In this document: piece by piece, positions 1-7,315 of the stretch
Numbering within the stretch: the stretch's first letter is position 1
Layout of the letters: each line of letters opens with the position of its first letter
Assembly (NCBI RefSeq): GCF_016278775.1
Contig: NZ_JADQBF010000008.1
Span: 1-38,754 of the forward strand
Direction: 5' to 3'
Source: Demequina sp.
GTDB lineage: Bacteria; Actinomycetota; Actinomycetes; Actinomycetales; Demequinaceae
DNA length: 38,754 nucleotides
Made by a program: the position numbers and the translations under genes
Notes under the pieces: generated by a model
Told to the model about the DNA's origin: nothing
Databases searched by the model: none
The model's input: only the letters and a program-made list of their open reading frames with translations

Positions 1-159
1 CTGTTGATCTTCACCCTGTCCTACATGCCCTGCCTCGCCACCCTGGCGGAGCAGCGCAGGCTCTACGGCGCGCGCTGGACCGCCCTCGCCGCCGGGGCTC
101 AGTTCACGGGCGCGTACCTGATGGCCACCGTGGTGTTCCAGGTGGGGAGGCTGCTGTGA
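1..159 (+). CDS. feoB: FeoB ferrous iron transporter, C-terminal end (partial)
   Basis: Frame 1 is open from the window edge to TGA at 157-159, giving 52 residues. It reads as the last two membrane helices of FeoB, the GTP-driven inner-membrane Fe(II) permease. The segment LSYMPCLATLAEQRR matches the conserved Y-x-PC-x-AT signature of the FeoB gate domain, and a hydrophobic helix ending VVFQVGRLL follows. The start and the G domain lie outside the window. The next gene overlaps its stop by four bases (GTGA), so the two are probably translationally coupled, as expected for feoB-feoC. The identification rests on a short fragment, but the PC-x-AT signature is distinctive. Confidence 0.8.
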   Translation: MLIFTLSYMPCLATLAEQRRLYGARWTALAAGAQFTGAYLMATVVFQVGRLL

Positions 160-374
160 GCGGATCGTTTGGCGCCGTGATGGAGCGGCTGGCCGCGGGC
201 GAAAGTCCCCGCGCGGCGGCGCGGACGCTCGGCATCCCCCTCGATCTTGCCCAAGCCGTCGCCGACGAAGCTGGCCGGTTGGGACTGGTGGTATCGGCGT
301 CGGCCGCATGCGGCACGTGCGTGCCGCGTTCCTCGCCCGCGTGCGCCGGTTGCCCCCTGGTGCGGGACCACTAG
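156..374 (+). CDS. FeoC-like small winged-helix protein with four cysteines
   Basis: This 72-residue protein starts at a GTG overlapping the feoB stop (GTGA). Residues 7-45 look like a small helix-turn-helix: an Ala-rich helix, GIPLDLAQAV, then a second helix. The C-terminal part carries two CxxC pairs, C52/C55 and C63/C66. In known FeoC proteins a winged helix carries clustered cysteines that can bind an Fe-S cluster, and FeoC modulates FeoB. Size, cysteine pattern and position directly behind feoB all fit that role. Similarity to any particular FeoC family could not be tested here, so no symbol is given. It ends ten bases from the convergent arabinofuranosidase gene. Confidence 0.65.
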   Translation: MSGSFGAVMERLAAGESPRAAARTLGIPLDLAQAVADEAGRLGLVVSASAACGTCVPRSSPACAGCPLVRDH

Positions 375-384
375 CGCCCCTGAC

Positions 385-1911
385 CTACCTGGAGCAGGAC
401 AGCGCGACCACGCCCCACGAGACGGGCGGCAGTTCGAGCGTCAAGAGACCCTCGCCATCAATGGCGCACGGCAACTCTTGGACGCCGACGCGATCGGGTT
501 GCTCCAGGGTGTTGCTGGCATGGATGTCGTCGTGAAAGAGCGCGTGGCTCTCCACGATCCGCACGTCCCCCAAGCCGCTGACGTCGACGACCACCCGTTG
601 CGACTGGTCTTGAGACCTGTTCACCAGGAACACGGCGGCCGCACCACCGTCGGCGTCGTACGTGGCGACGGCATCCACCAGCGGCACCTCGCCGTACGTG
701 GCCGTGGCGTACGTCTCTGCCTCAAGGTGAACATCGATCGCCTCGCCGCGCGCGAGGCGGGAGGTCAGGGCGAAGGGGAAGAACGTCGTCTGCTTCCACG
801 CGGGCCCGCCGGGCTCGGTCATGATGGGCGCGATCACATTGACCAGCTGCGCGAGGGACGCGCTCGTGACCCTGTCGGCGTGCTTGATCAGGGAGATCAT
901 CAGCGACCCGAACACGACGGCGTCGAGCACCGAGTACTCGTCCTCAAGCAGTCGCGGAGCCACGGGCCAGTTGTCGATCCCCTCGATCTTGTCCACGTTC
1001 TCGAACCGCGAGATGTACCAGACGTTCCATTCGTCAAAGGAGATGTTGACGGTCTTGTCGGAGCCCTTGAGCGCCTTCACCTCGTCAGCCGCCTCGACCA
1101 CCTTGTCGATGAAGCGGTCCATGTCAACGGCCGACGCCAGAAAGCTTCCCGTGTCGCCGTTCGACTCCTCGTAGTAGGCGTGACACGAAATGTAGTCGAC
1201 CTCGTCGTAGGCGTGGCTCAGCACCGTGCGCTCCCACTGCCCGAACGTGGGCATTCCCGCGCCTGAGGAACCGCACGCGACCAGCTCGACCCGCGAGTCG
1301 AGTTGGCGCATGGCCCTGGCGGTTTGGGTGGCGAGGACGCCGTAGGCCTCTGCTGTGCTGTGCCCTAGTTGCCACGGCCCGTCCATCTCGTTGCCCAGGC
1401 ACCACATCGTCACGCCGTATGGCTCGGTGCGGCCGTGCGCAATCCTGCGGTCGGACAGCTCCGTGCCCCCGGGCACGTTGGAGTACTCGAGCAAGTCGAT
1501 TGCCTCTTGAAGGCCGCGGGTTCCCAGGTTCACCGCGAGCATCAGGTCGCTGCCAACCCGTTCGAGCCACTCAGAGAACTCCAGTAGACCCACCTCGTTG
1601 GTCTCGGTGGAGTGCCACGCCAGGTCGAGCCTGCGCGGGCGCTCGTCACGTGGCCCGACGCCGTCCTCCCAGCGGTACCCCGACACGAAATTCCCCCCGG
1701 GGTAGCGAATCGTGGAAACCCCCAGCTCGCGCACCAACTCGATGACGTCGCGACGGAATCCCTGGTCGTCAGCCGTGGCGTGACCGGGCTCGTAGATTCC
1801 CGTGTAGATGTGCCTGCCGAGGTGCTCCACAAAGCCGCCAAAGAGGCGTCGGTGCACCGTCCCGATGCGCGCGGAGGGATCGATGCTGAGCCGGGCAGAG
1901 GCGGTGGTCAC
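385..1911 (-). CDS. abfA: alpha-L-arabinofuranosidase, glycoside hydrolase family 51
   Basis: GH51 enzymes release terminal alpha-L-arabinofuranose from arabinoxylan and arabinan fragments, usually inside the cell. The 508-residue protein has the usual family length and shows the N-terminal signature GGFVEHLGRHIY (residues 25-36). The acid/base is E175 in the motif GNEMDGPWQ, and the nucleophile is E294 in SFDEWNVWY. A beta-sandwich tail follows. No signal peptide is visible, so it is probably cytoplasmic. The GTG at 1911 is chosen because AAAGGAGA lies just upstream and the GH51 homology begins about eight residues later. A longer reading to 2001 adds only low-quality sequence. No sugar transporter or regulator gene adjoins it. 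See the possible leader peptide at 1908-1961. Confidence 0.93.
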   Translation of the reverse strand: MTTASARLSIDPSARIGTVHRRLFGGFVEHLGRHIYTGIYEPGHATADDQGFRRDVIELVRELGVSTIRYPGGNFVSGYRWEDGVGPRDERPRRLDLAWHSTETNEVGLLEFSEWLERVGSDLMLAVNLGTRGLQEAIDLLEYSNVPGGTELSDRRIAHGRTEPYGVTMWCLGNEMDGPWQLGHSTAEAYGVLATQTARAMRQLDSRVELVACGSSGAGMPTFGQWERTVLSHAYDEVDYISCHAYYEESNGDTGSFLASAVDMDRFIDKVVEAADEVKALKGSDKTVNISFDEWNVWYISRFENVDKIEGIDNWPVAPRLLEDEYSVLDAVVFGSLMISLIKHADRVTSASLAQLVNVIAPIMTEPGGPAWKQTTFFPFALTSRLARGEAIDVHLEAETYATATYGEVPLVDAVATYDADGGAAAVFLVNRSQDQSQRVVVDVSGLGDVRIVESHALFHDDIHASNTLEQPDRVGVQELPCAIDGEGLLTLELPPVSWGVVALSCSR

Positions 1912-1961
1912 GGAGGGTCTCCTTTGTCGGATGCGGCGTGGGGCGCCGGCTCGCTCGCCAT
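1908..1961 (-). CDS. possible 17-residue leader peptide coupled to the arabinofuranosidase gene
   Basis: On the minus strand an ATG at 1961 is preceded four bases away by GGGAGG (1966-1971) and opens a frame of 17 codons, MASEPAPHAASDKGDPP. Its TGA overlaps the GTG start of the GH51 gene (GTGA). The arrangement looks like translational coupling, with the ribosome re-initiating on the enzyme gene, whose own Shine-Dalgarno lies inside the leader. The peptide ends in DPP; a terminal Pro-Pro can slow ribosomes, but any attenuation role is speculation. It could equally be a chance frame. Confidence 0.35.
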   Translation of the reverse strand: MASEPAPHAASDKGDPP

Positions 1962-1983
1962 CGCACCTCCCTTGGCTACCGTC

Positions 1984-1989
1984 AGAATA
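1984..1989 (-). promoter_or_regulatory. abfA: candidate -10 element for the arabinofuranosidase gene
   Basis: TATTCT on the minus strand lies about 12 bases upstream of GGGAGG and 22 bases upstream of the candidate leader ATG. It matches the actinobacterial TANNNT -10 pattern. No convincing -35 hexamer is seen at the expected distance, so this is a weak call. Confidence 0.3.
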
Positions 1990-2033
1990 CAAGGGCGCCA
2001 CCGCGCCGCCTGGGACCTGCAGGCCACACTCGG

Positions 2034-2039
2034 TAGGCT
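2034..2039 (+). promoter_or_regulatory. maf: -10 element of a leaderless promoter for maf
   Basis: TAGGCT ends seven bases before the GTG start of maf at 2047, which puts the expected transcription start on the start codon itself. No Shine-Dalgarno is present. The same TANNNT-N6/7-start layout recurs at seven other genes in this window. Confidence 0.5.
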
Positions 2040-2046
2040 CGCTCGC

Positions 2047-2679
2047 GTGACCGTCCCCCTCATCCTCGCCTCCGCCTCGCCCGCACGGCGCGCCGTGCTA
2101 CTCGCCGCCGGAATCTCGCCCACCGTCATCGTCAGCGACGTCGACGAAGACGCCGTGCTGGCCGCCGCGAGCGCCGCGTCCGGGCACGAGCTCAGCCCTG
2201 CCGATGCGGTCCTACTCTTGGCGCGCGCCAAGGCCGAGGATGTCGCGTCGCGGGAGACCGCCGCGCTCGTGCTCGGTTGCGACTCGATGCTCGAGTTTGA
2301 CGGCGAAGCGCTCGGCAAGCCTGGCGATGCCGCGACCGCCACGGCACGCTGGCGCGCGATGAGGGGCCGCACTGGAGTGCTCCACACCGGGCACTGGCTC
2401 ATCGATGGCCGCGGCGACGCTGGCCAGCACACCGGCCAGACGGCGTCCACCACCGTCCACTTCGCCGACCTCGCCGACGCGGAGATCGACGCCTACGTGG
2501 CGACCGGCGAGCCTCTACACGTCGCCGGGGCATTCACCGTCGATGGAATCGGGGGGCCGTTTGTGGAGCGCATCGAGGGCGATCACCACAACGTGGTGGG
2601 CGTGAGCCTGCCTGTGCTTCGCCACCTACTCAAGGCGTTCGGAGTGCGCATTCAAGACCTCTGGGTCCCGAACTCCTGA
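2047..2679 (+). CDS. maf: Maf-like nucleoside triphosphate pyrophosphatase
   Basis: Maf proteins hydrolyse non-canonical or excess NTPs and dNTPs to the monophosphate plus pyrophosphate (house-cleaning) and were first described as septum inhibitors. The 210-residue protein begins with LILASASPARRAVL (residues 5-18), the family's substrate-loop signature. It continues with SDVDE, the GCDSM strand carrying the catalytic-site Asp, LGKPGD, and a C-terminal GIGGPFVERIEGDHHNVVG segment typical of the fold. The GTG at 2047 is the start that begins exactly at family homology; the frame extends upstream into the abfA promoter. It lies alone between divergent abfA and the downstream carboxylase gene; in actinobacteria maf often lies near acyl-CoA carboxylase genes, which fits. 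Confidence 0.9.
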   Translation: MTVPLILASASPARRAVLLAAGISPTVIVSDVDEDAVLAAASAASGHELSPADAVLLLARAKAEDVASRETAALVLGCDSMLEFDGEALGKPGDAATATARWRAMRGRTGVLHTGHWLIDGRGDAGQHTGQTASTTVHFADLADAEIDAYVATGEPLHVAGAFTVDGIGGPFVERIEGDHHNVVGVSLPVLRHLLKAFGVRIQDLWVPNS

Positions 2680-2703
2680 ACGCTTCGTTTGTCGCGTACC
2701 GAC

Positions 2704-2758
2704 AACCTACGGCAGGGTAGCCGGACTTCCCAGTCAATTCATTGTAGGTTCTGTACAA
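2704..2758. promoter_or_regulatory. inverted repeats in the maf-accA3 intergenic region
   Basis: The 172-base gap between maf and the carboxylase gene holds two overlapping inverted repeats. AACCTAC at 2704-2710 is answered by GTAGGTT at 2744-2750. TTGTA at 2742-2746 is answered by TACAA at 2754-2758 across seven bases. The second has operator-like spacing. No regulator gene adjoins it, so the binding protein is unknown. A further pair, CCGACC and GGTCGG, brackets the 2780-2816 segment. Confidence 0.3.
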
Positions 2759-2839
2759 CATGAGTGGTGAGCGCTGTGCTTCCGACCAAATCCTCCCGAG
2801 AGAGGGTCCCGGGTCGGTGGTCGCGGGTAGGGCCACGGT

Positions 2840-2845
2840 AGGTTG
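2840..2845 (+). promoter_or_regulatory. -10 element of a leaderless promoter for accA3
   Basis: TAGGTT lies six bases before the GTG at 2852. This spacing is the main reason for preferring GTG 2852 over the TTG at 2843, which would sit inside the hexamer. Confidence 0.45.
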
Positions 2846-2851
2846 AGCGGC

Positions 2852-4636
2852 GTGCCTGCGTTCTCCTCGGTTCTGATCGCCAATCGCGGCGAGATCGCCG
2901 TCCGCGTGATCCGCGCGTGTCGAGACGCGTCTTTGCGTTCCATCGCCGTCTACGCCGACCCCGACCGGGACGCCCCCCATGTCTCCCTTGCCGACGACGC
3001 CTACTCACTCGGAGGCGTCACCGCACGGGAGTCATACCTCGACATCGGCAAGTTGCTCGACGTCGCCAAGCGCTCGGGTGCACAGGCGGTCCACCCTGGC
3101 TACGGCTTCCTGTCTGAGAACGCCGAGTTCGCCCAAGCCGTGATCGACGCTGGCCTGGTCTGGATTGGCCCGCCGCCGGCCGCCATTACGTCGCTCGGAG
3201 ACAAGGTGAGCGCGCGTCACATCGCGCAGGCCGCCGGAGCGCCGCTGGTGCCGGGCACCGCAGACCCCGTGGCATCGGCCGACGAGGTGGTCGCCTTTGC
3301 CGACGAGTTCGGCCTGCCGGTCGCCATCAAGGCCGCGTTCGGTGGGGGCGGCCGCGGTCTCAAGGTAGCCCGCAATCGCGAAGACATTCCGGAACTCTTC
3401 GACTCCGCCACTCGTGAGGCGGTCGCCGCGTTCGGGCGCGGCGAGTGCTTCGTGGAGCGATTCCTCGACAAGCCTCGCCACGTGGAAACCCAGTGCCTCG
3501 CGGACACGCACGGCAACGTCGTCGTCGTGTCCACCCGCGACTGCTCGCTGCAGCGCCGCCATCAGAAACTGGTCGAGGAGGCTCCAGCCCCGTTCCTGAC
3601 GGACGATCAGAACGCCAGGCTCGTGGCCTCCAGCGAGGCCATCCTGCGCGAGGCCGGCTACGTAGGCGCTGGCACGTGCGAGTTCCTCGTGGGCGCGGAC
3701 GGCACGATCAGCTTCCTTGAGGTCAACACGCGTCTCCAGGTCGAGCACCCCGTGACGGAAGAGGTCACGGGCGTGGACCTGGTGCGTGAGCAATTCCGCA
3801 TCGCGGCAGGCGAAGCAATCGCGAACCTCTCCCCGCAAGTGCGCGGCCACTCGATCGAGTTCCGCATCAACGGCGAGGACCCGGCCGCGGGCTTCATGCC
3901 AGCGCCCGGCCGCATCCACACCTTGCGCCTGCCGTCTGGCCCTGGCGTGCGCGTCGACGCCGGGGTATGCGAGGGCGACGTCGTCTCCGGCAACTTTGAC
4001 TCGATGATTGCCAAGCTGATCGTGACGGGTGCGACGCGAGAAGAGGCGATTCAGCGCGCGCGGCGGGCCGTGTCCGAGTTTGTGGTGGAGGGCATCCCCA
4101 CCGTCTTGCCCTTCCACGAGGCGGTGCTGAACGCACCAGAGTTTGTGGCCGCTGAGGGCTTCGGGGTGCACACCACGTGGATCGAGACTGGTTTTGCCGA
4201 GACAGTCAAGACGCTCGGCGCTTCAGGCGCCGCGGCCGCGGGGCACGACGATGGCGGCGCAACCGAGCGTGTGGTGGTGGAGGTGGGAGGCAAGCGGCTC
4301 GAGGTGGTATTGCCAGCCGCTCTTGCACAGGCCGGTAGAGCACGCGCCCGGGCTGGCACGCCTGCGCGCCGCACTACCAGGAAGCCCTCGACCATGCGGG
4401 CCTCTTCCGGCGTCACCCTGTCATCCCCCATGCAGGGCACCATCGTGAAGGTCGCCGTCGAGGACGGCGCCGAGGTGGCAGAGGGAGACCTGGTGGTGGT
4501 GCTCGAGGCCATGAAGATGGAGCAGCCCCTCACAGCGCACAGGGCGGGCGTGGTGAACCGCCTGACGGCCGCCGTGGGCACCTCGGTCACGGCAGGCGCC
4601 CTCATCTGCGACATCGTCGACTCCCCCACCGCGTAG
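2852..4636 (+). CDS. accA3: acetyl/propionyl-CoA carboxylase alpha subunit (biotin carboxylase + biotin carrier)
   Basis: This subunit carboxylates its own biotin with ATP and bicarbonate and hands the carboxyl group to a partner beta subunit, making malonyl- or methylmalonyl-CoA for lipid synthesis. The 594-residue protein reads in order: biotin carboxylase N domain ([16 protein letters not shown], residues 7-22), ATP-grasp with the Gly-rich loop AAFGGGGRG and the catalytic stretch [15 protein letters not shown], biotin carboxylase C domain, a short linker, and a biotinyl domain with EAMKM, whose lysine is K555. It closely resembles mycobacterial AccA3 along its whole length as remembered. 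No beta-subunit gene (accD) is in the window, so the partner is encoded elsewhere. The GTG start is chosen from promoter spacing. Confidence 0.95.
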   Translation: MPAFSSVLIANRGEIAVRVIRACRDASLRSIAVYADPDRDAPHVSLADDAYSLGGVTARESYLDIGKLLDVAKRSGAQAVHPGYGFLSENAEFAQAVIDAGLVWIGPPPAAITSLGDKVSARHIAQAAGAPLVPGTADPVASADEVVAFADEFGLPVAIKAAFGGGGRGLKVARNREDIPELFDSATREAVAAFGRGECFVERFLDKPRHVETQCLADTHGNVVVVSTRDCSLQRRHQKLVEEAPAPFLTDDQNARLVASSEAILREAGYVGAGTCEFLVGADGTISFLEVNTRLQVEHPVTEEVTGVDLVREQFRIAAGEAIANLSPQVRGHSIEFRINGEDPAAGFMPAPGRIHTLRLPSGPGVRVDAGVCEGDVVSGNFDSMIAKLIVTGATREEAIQRARRAVSEFVVEGIPTVLPFHEAVLNAPEFVAAEGFGVHTTWIETGFAETVKTLGASGAAAAGHDDGGATERVVVEVGGKRLEVVLPAALAQAGRARARAGTPARRTTRKPSTMRASSGVTLSSPMQGTIVKVAVEDGAEVAEGDLVVVLEAMKMEQPLTAHRAGVVNRLTAAVGTSVTAGALICDIVDSPTA

Positions 4637-4676
4637 CGATTCGAGGCCGCGTGCTACCAGGCTGGGCACCTTCACC

Positions 4677-5837
4677 ATGATCACCCGCTCGGGGTGGGCG
4701 CGCGCTTGCGCCGTGCCCGTCGCCGCACTGCTCTTGGCCGCGTGCACCGGCGAGCCAGGCGTGCGCGACGTGACGGTATCGGTCACCTCCACTGACGACG
4801 CGTGCGCGGTGTCACGGTCTTCGACGCCAGCTGGCAACGTGGTGTTCTCCCTGAAGAACGACGGCTCTCAGGCGACGGGGTTTCGCGTCTACGAGCAAGA
4901 CGGCACCGCCGTAGTCGCCGCCGTGGAGAACGTGGGCCCGGGCGCCAGCAGCGACCTGGTCGTCAACCTCACCGCTGGCGACTATGTCACCGCGTGCGAC
5001 CCCGGGATGGACGGCGACGAGATCCGTAGGGAGCTCACCGCCACCGAGGCGGGGGCCGCCGCCACACCCACCGGGGAACACGCTGAGGCGTTGCACACGG
5101 CATCCGCCGACTACCTGGCCTACGTACGAGCAGAGATCGACACCCTCATGCACAAGACCGAGGCATTCGCTGAGGCCCTCGCCTCTGGGGACGACGAGAC
5201 GGCGAAGGCGATGTACGCGGACTCCCGTGTGCATTGGCTGCGCATCGAGCCCATCGCCGCACACTTCGGCGACCTCGTCCCGCTGTTGGATCTGCGCGAG
5301 GCCGATCTTGGCCCCAACGAGCAATGGCTGGGCTGGCATCACGCAGAGAAGCTGTTGTGGCCGCCAGCCGAGGGCTACACCGTGGATCAAGCCACCCGCG
5401 CCGAGCTTGCCGACCGCCTGGTGAGCGACACGGCCAACCTCCAATCGCGCGTCAGTGCTGGCGATTTCACGGTGGAGGCGTTCCAGATCGGCAACGGCGC
5501 CAAGGAACTGCTCGACGATGTCGCTGCCACCAAGATCACCGGCGACGAGGAGATCTGGTCTGGCACCGATCTGTGGGACATCCAGGCCAGCATCGACGGA
5601 GCTCGGCGGGCCTTCGAGTCGCTCAAGCCCGTGGTGATCGATCGCGATCCCAAGTTGGTCGCCGAGCTAGACGAACGCTTCGCCGCCGCGCAGTCCGTCT
5701 TGTCCGCACACGGCTCGATTGCGGAGGGGTTCACGCTGTACCCCGACCTCACCTCAGAGCAGGTGCTGGAGCTGTCACGCACCATCGAGGCGCTCAGCGA
5801 GCCACTGTCGCGGCTCACCGCCGCGGCGGTGCTGTAG
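4677..5837 (+). CDS. efeO: EfeO iron uptake lipoprotein (cupredoxin + M75 imelysin-like)
   Basis: EfeO is the extracytoplasmic iron-binding component of the EfeUOB uptake system. The 386-residue protein starts with a lipoprotein signal: basic MITRSGWAR, a hydrophobic stretch, and lipobox LAAC with C23 as the acylated residue. Residues about 30-120 form the cupredoxin-like EfeO_N domain. Residues about 135-385 form the imelysin/M75 domain, with HWLRIEPIAAHFGDL and the metal-site motif GxHxxE present as GWHHAE. It is followed 33 bases later by efeB. The preceding gene is the carboxylase, not the expected permease efeU. Iron may therefore pass to a permease encoded elsewhere, possibly including the Feo system at the left edge. 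Confidence 0.93.
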   Translation: MITRSGWARACAVPVAALLLAACTGEPGVRDVTVSVTSTDDACAVSRSSTPAGNVVFSLKNDGSQATGFRVYEQDGTAVVAAVENVGPGASSDLVVNLTAGDYVTACDPGMDGDEIRRELTATEAGAAATPTGEHAEALHTASADYLAYVRAEIDTLMHKTEAFAEALASGDDETAKAMYADSRVHWLRIEPIAAHFGDLVPLLDLREADLGPNEQWLGWHHAEKLLWPPAEGYTVDQATRAELADRLVSDTANLQSRVSAGDFTVEAFQIGNGAKELLDDVAATKITGDEEIWSGTDLWDIQASIDGARRAFESLKPVVIDRDPKLVAELDERFAAAQSVLSAHGSIAEGFTLYPDLTSEQVLELSRTIEALSEPLSRLTAAAVL

Positions 5838-5870
5838 GGCGAGGGCATGCGGCGAGGGGACAATGGATCC

Positions 5871-7214
5871 ATGAGCGAGCAGCGCCCCTCCCCCACGCCG
5901 CCAGCGGAGGATGCCACGCCGTCAGACGAGGGGCCAGGCCGGAGCGCCAAGGGCCCCTCGCGCAGGGCTGTACTGGGCGTCGCGGGCGCGGCAGCAGGCA
6001 TCGCGGCATCGGGTGGCATCGGCTTCCAGGTGGGCCGTCAGACGGCGCCGCCACCTGGCGAGGGTCAGTTCCCGTTCCTTGGCGCCCATCAGAGCGGGAT
6101 CCTCACACCGCAACAGGACCGCCTGCACTTCGCCGCTTTCGACATCACGACCGACTCTCGCGACCGCGTCATCGCGCTGTTACGCCGCTGGACGCAGGCC
6201 GCCGCCACCCTCATGGCCGGCTCGCAAGTGGGCGGCGGCGCCGTTGGCGGCCCCGACCTGTTGCCTCCTGACGACACTGGCGAGGCGCTCGACCTGGGCG
6301 CGTCTGGACTCACCATTACCTTCGGCTTCGGCCGGTCGATGTTCCTGGCAGACGGCGCAGACCGCTTCGGCCTGGCCGATGCGCTGCCGGATCAGCTGCT
6401 TGAGCTTCCTCACTTCGCTGGCGATGCGCTCGAACAGAACCTGTCGCACGGAGACCTGTGCATCCAGGCGTGTGCCAACGATCCCCAAGTGGCCGTCCAC
6501 GCGATCCGGAACTTGGCCCGCCTCGCGATCGGGGACGCCCACGTGCGCTGGGCGCAGCTTGGCTTTGGCCGCACGTCCTCGACGACTCGCGCTCAGAAGA
6601 CGCCACGCAATCTCATGGGTTTCAAGGACGGCACGGCCAACATCAGGGCCGAGGACAAGGGCCTCGTTGACCGGTGGCTGTGGGCCGACGGCAGTGACGG
6701 CCAGCAGTGGATGCACGACGGCACGTACCTGGTGGCCCGCAAGATTCGCATCCTCATTGAGAACTGGGATCGCACGTCGCTGTCGGAGCAGGAGGACGCT
6801 GTGGGCCGCACCAAGGGCTCGGGAGCGCCCCTGAGCGGCGGCAACGAGTTCACCGATCCCAACTTCCGCGCGCGCGATTCCGCTGGCAGCCTCCTCATCC
6901 CGACAGACAGCCACGTCACCATCGCGCATCCCAGCCGCTGGGATGGGGTCAAGATGCTCCGCCGCGGTTTCAACTACACCGACGGCGCCGATGCCCTGGG
7001 CAAGTTGGATGGGGGCCTGTTCTTCATCGCGTTCGTGCGCGACCCGCGCGCCCAGTACGTGCCGATGCAGGAAGAGATGTCGCGCGCCGACCGGATGACG
7101 GTCGAGTATCTGCGCACCGTGGGGTCGGCGGTGTTCGCCGTGCCGCCAGGTGTCGCCCAGGGTTCCTCGCTGGGCGACGGCGGCGCCTACATCGGCGAGG
7201 CGCTCTTCGCCTAG
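5871..7214 (+). CDS. efeB: EfeB deferrochelatase/DyP-type haem peroxidase, Tat-exported
   Basis: EfeB is a dye-decolourising peroxidase that acts outside the membrane, oxidising Fe(II) for uptake or extracting iron from haem. The 447-residue protein has a twin-arginine signal near residues 31-50 (SRRAVLGVAGAAAGIAASG). It then shows the DyP signature GFKDGTAN, whose Asp is the distal catalytic residue, the proximal haem histidine region IAHPSRWDG, and the closing FNYTDG and GLFFIAFVRDPRAQYVPMQ motifs. The ATG at 5871 is used because GAGGGGA lies 10-11 bases upstream; an in-frame ATG at 5847 would add eight residues. It forms an operon with efeO. Its TAG overlaps the stop of the convergent giant gene inside one CTAG. 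Confidence 0.95.
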   Translation: MSEQRPSPTPPAEDATPSDEGPGRSAKGPSRRAVLGVAGAAAGIAASGGIGFQVGRQTAPPPGEGQFPFLGAHQSGILTPQQDRLHFAAFDITTDSRDRVIALLRRWTQAAATLMAGSQVGGGAVGGPDLLPPDDTGEALDLGASGLTITFGFGRSMFLADGADRFGLADALPDQLLELPHFAGDALEQNLSHGDLCIQACANDPQVAVHAIRNLARLAIGDAHVRWAQLGFGRTSSTTRAQKTPRNLMGFKDGTANIRAEDKGLVDRWLWADGSDGQQWMHDGTYLVARKIRILIENWDRTSLSEQEDAVGRTKGSGAPLSGGNEFTDPNFRARDSAGSLLIPTDSHVTIAHPSRWDGVKMLRRGFNYTDGADALGKLDGGLFFIAFVRDPRAQYVPMQEEMSRADRMTVEYLRTVGSAVFAVPPGVAQGSSLGDGGAYIGEALFA

Positions 7215-7315
7215 GCGCGCTTCCTGCGGCCCCCCACAACGAGCGCGAGTCCCAGCAACACGAGCGCCGCCGCGTTGCCCACGGTCCCGCCCACGTCGGC
7301 GCCGGTGAACGCGAG
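7211..7315 (-). other. cell-wall sorting signal (LAFTG, helix, basic tail)
   Basis: The codons at 7301-7315 read LAFTG on the minus strand. About 22 mostly hydrophobic residues follow (LVLLGLALVV core), then GGRRKRA and the stop. This three-part layout is diagnostic of a sortase substrate. The penta-peptide fits the LAXTG class recognised by sortase E in high-GC actinobacteria rather than LPXTG. Confidence 0.85.

Noticed and set aside
1912-2001. N-terminal extension of the GH51 frame to 2001
   Set aside because: It has no ribosome site, is Arg-rich without homology, and runs through the likely promoter. The GTG at 1911 has a strong AAAGGAGA.
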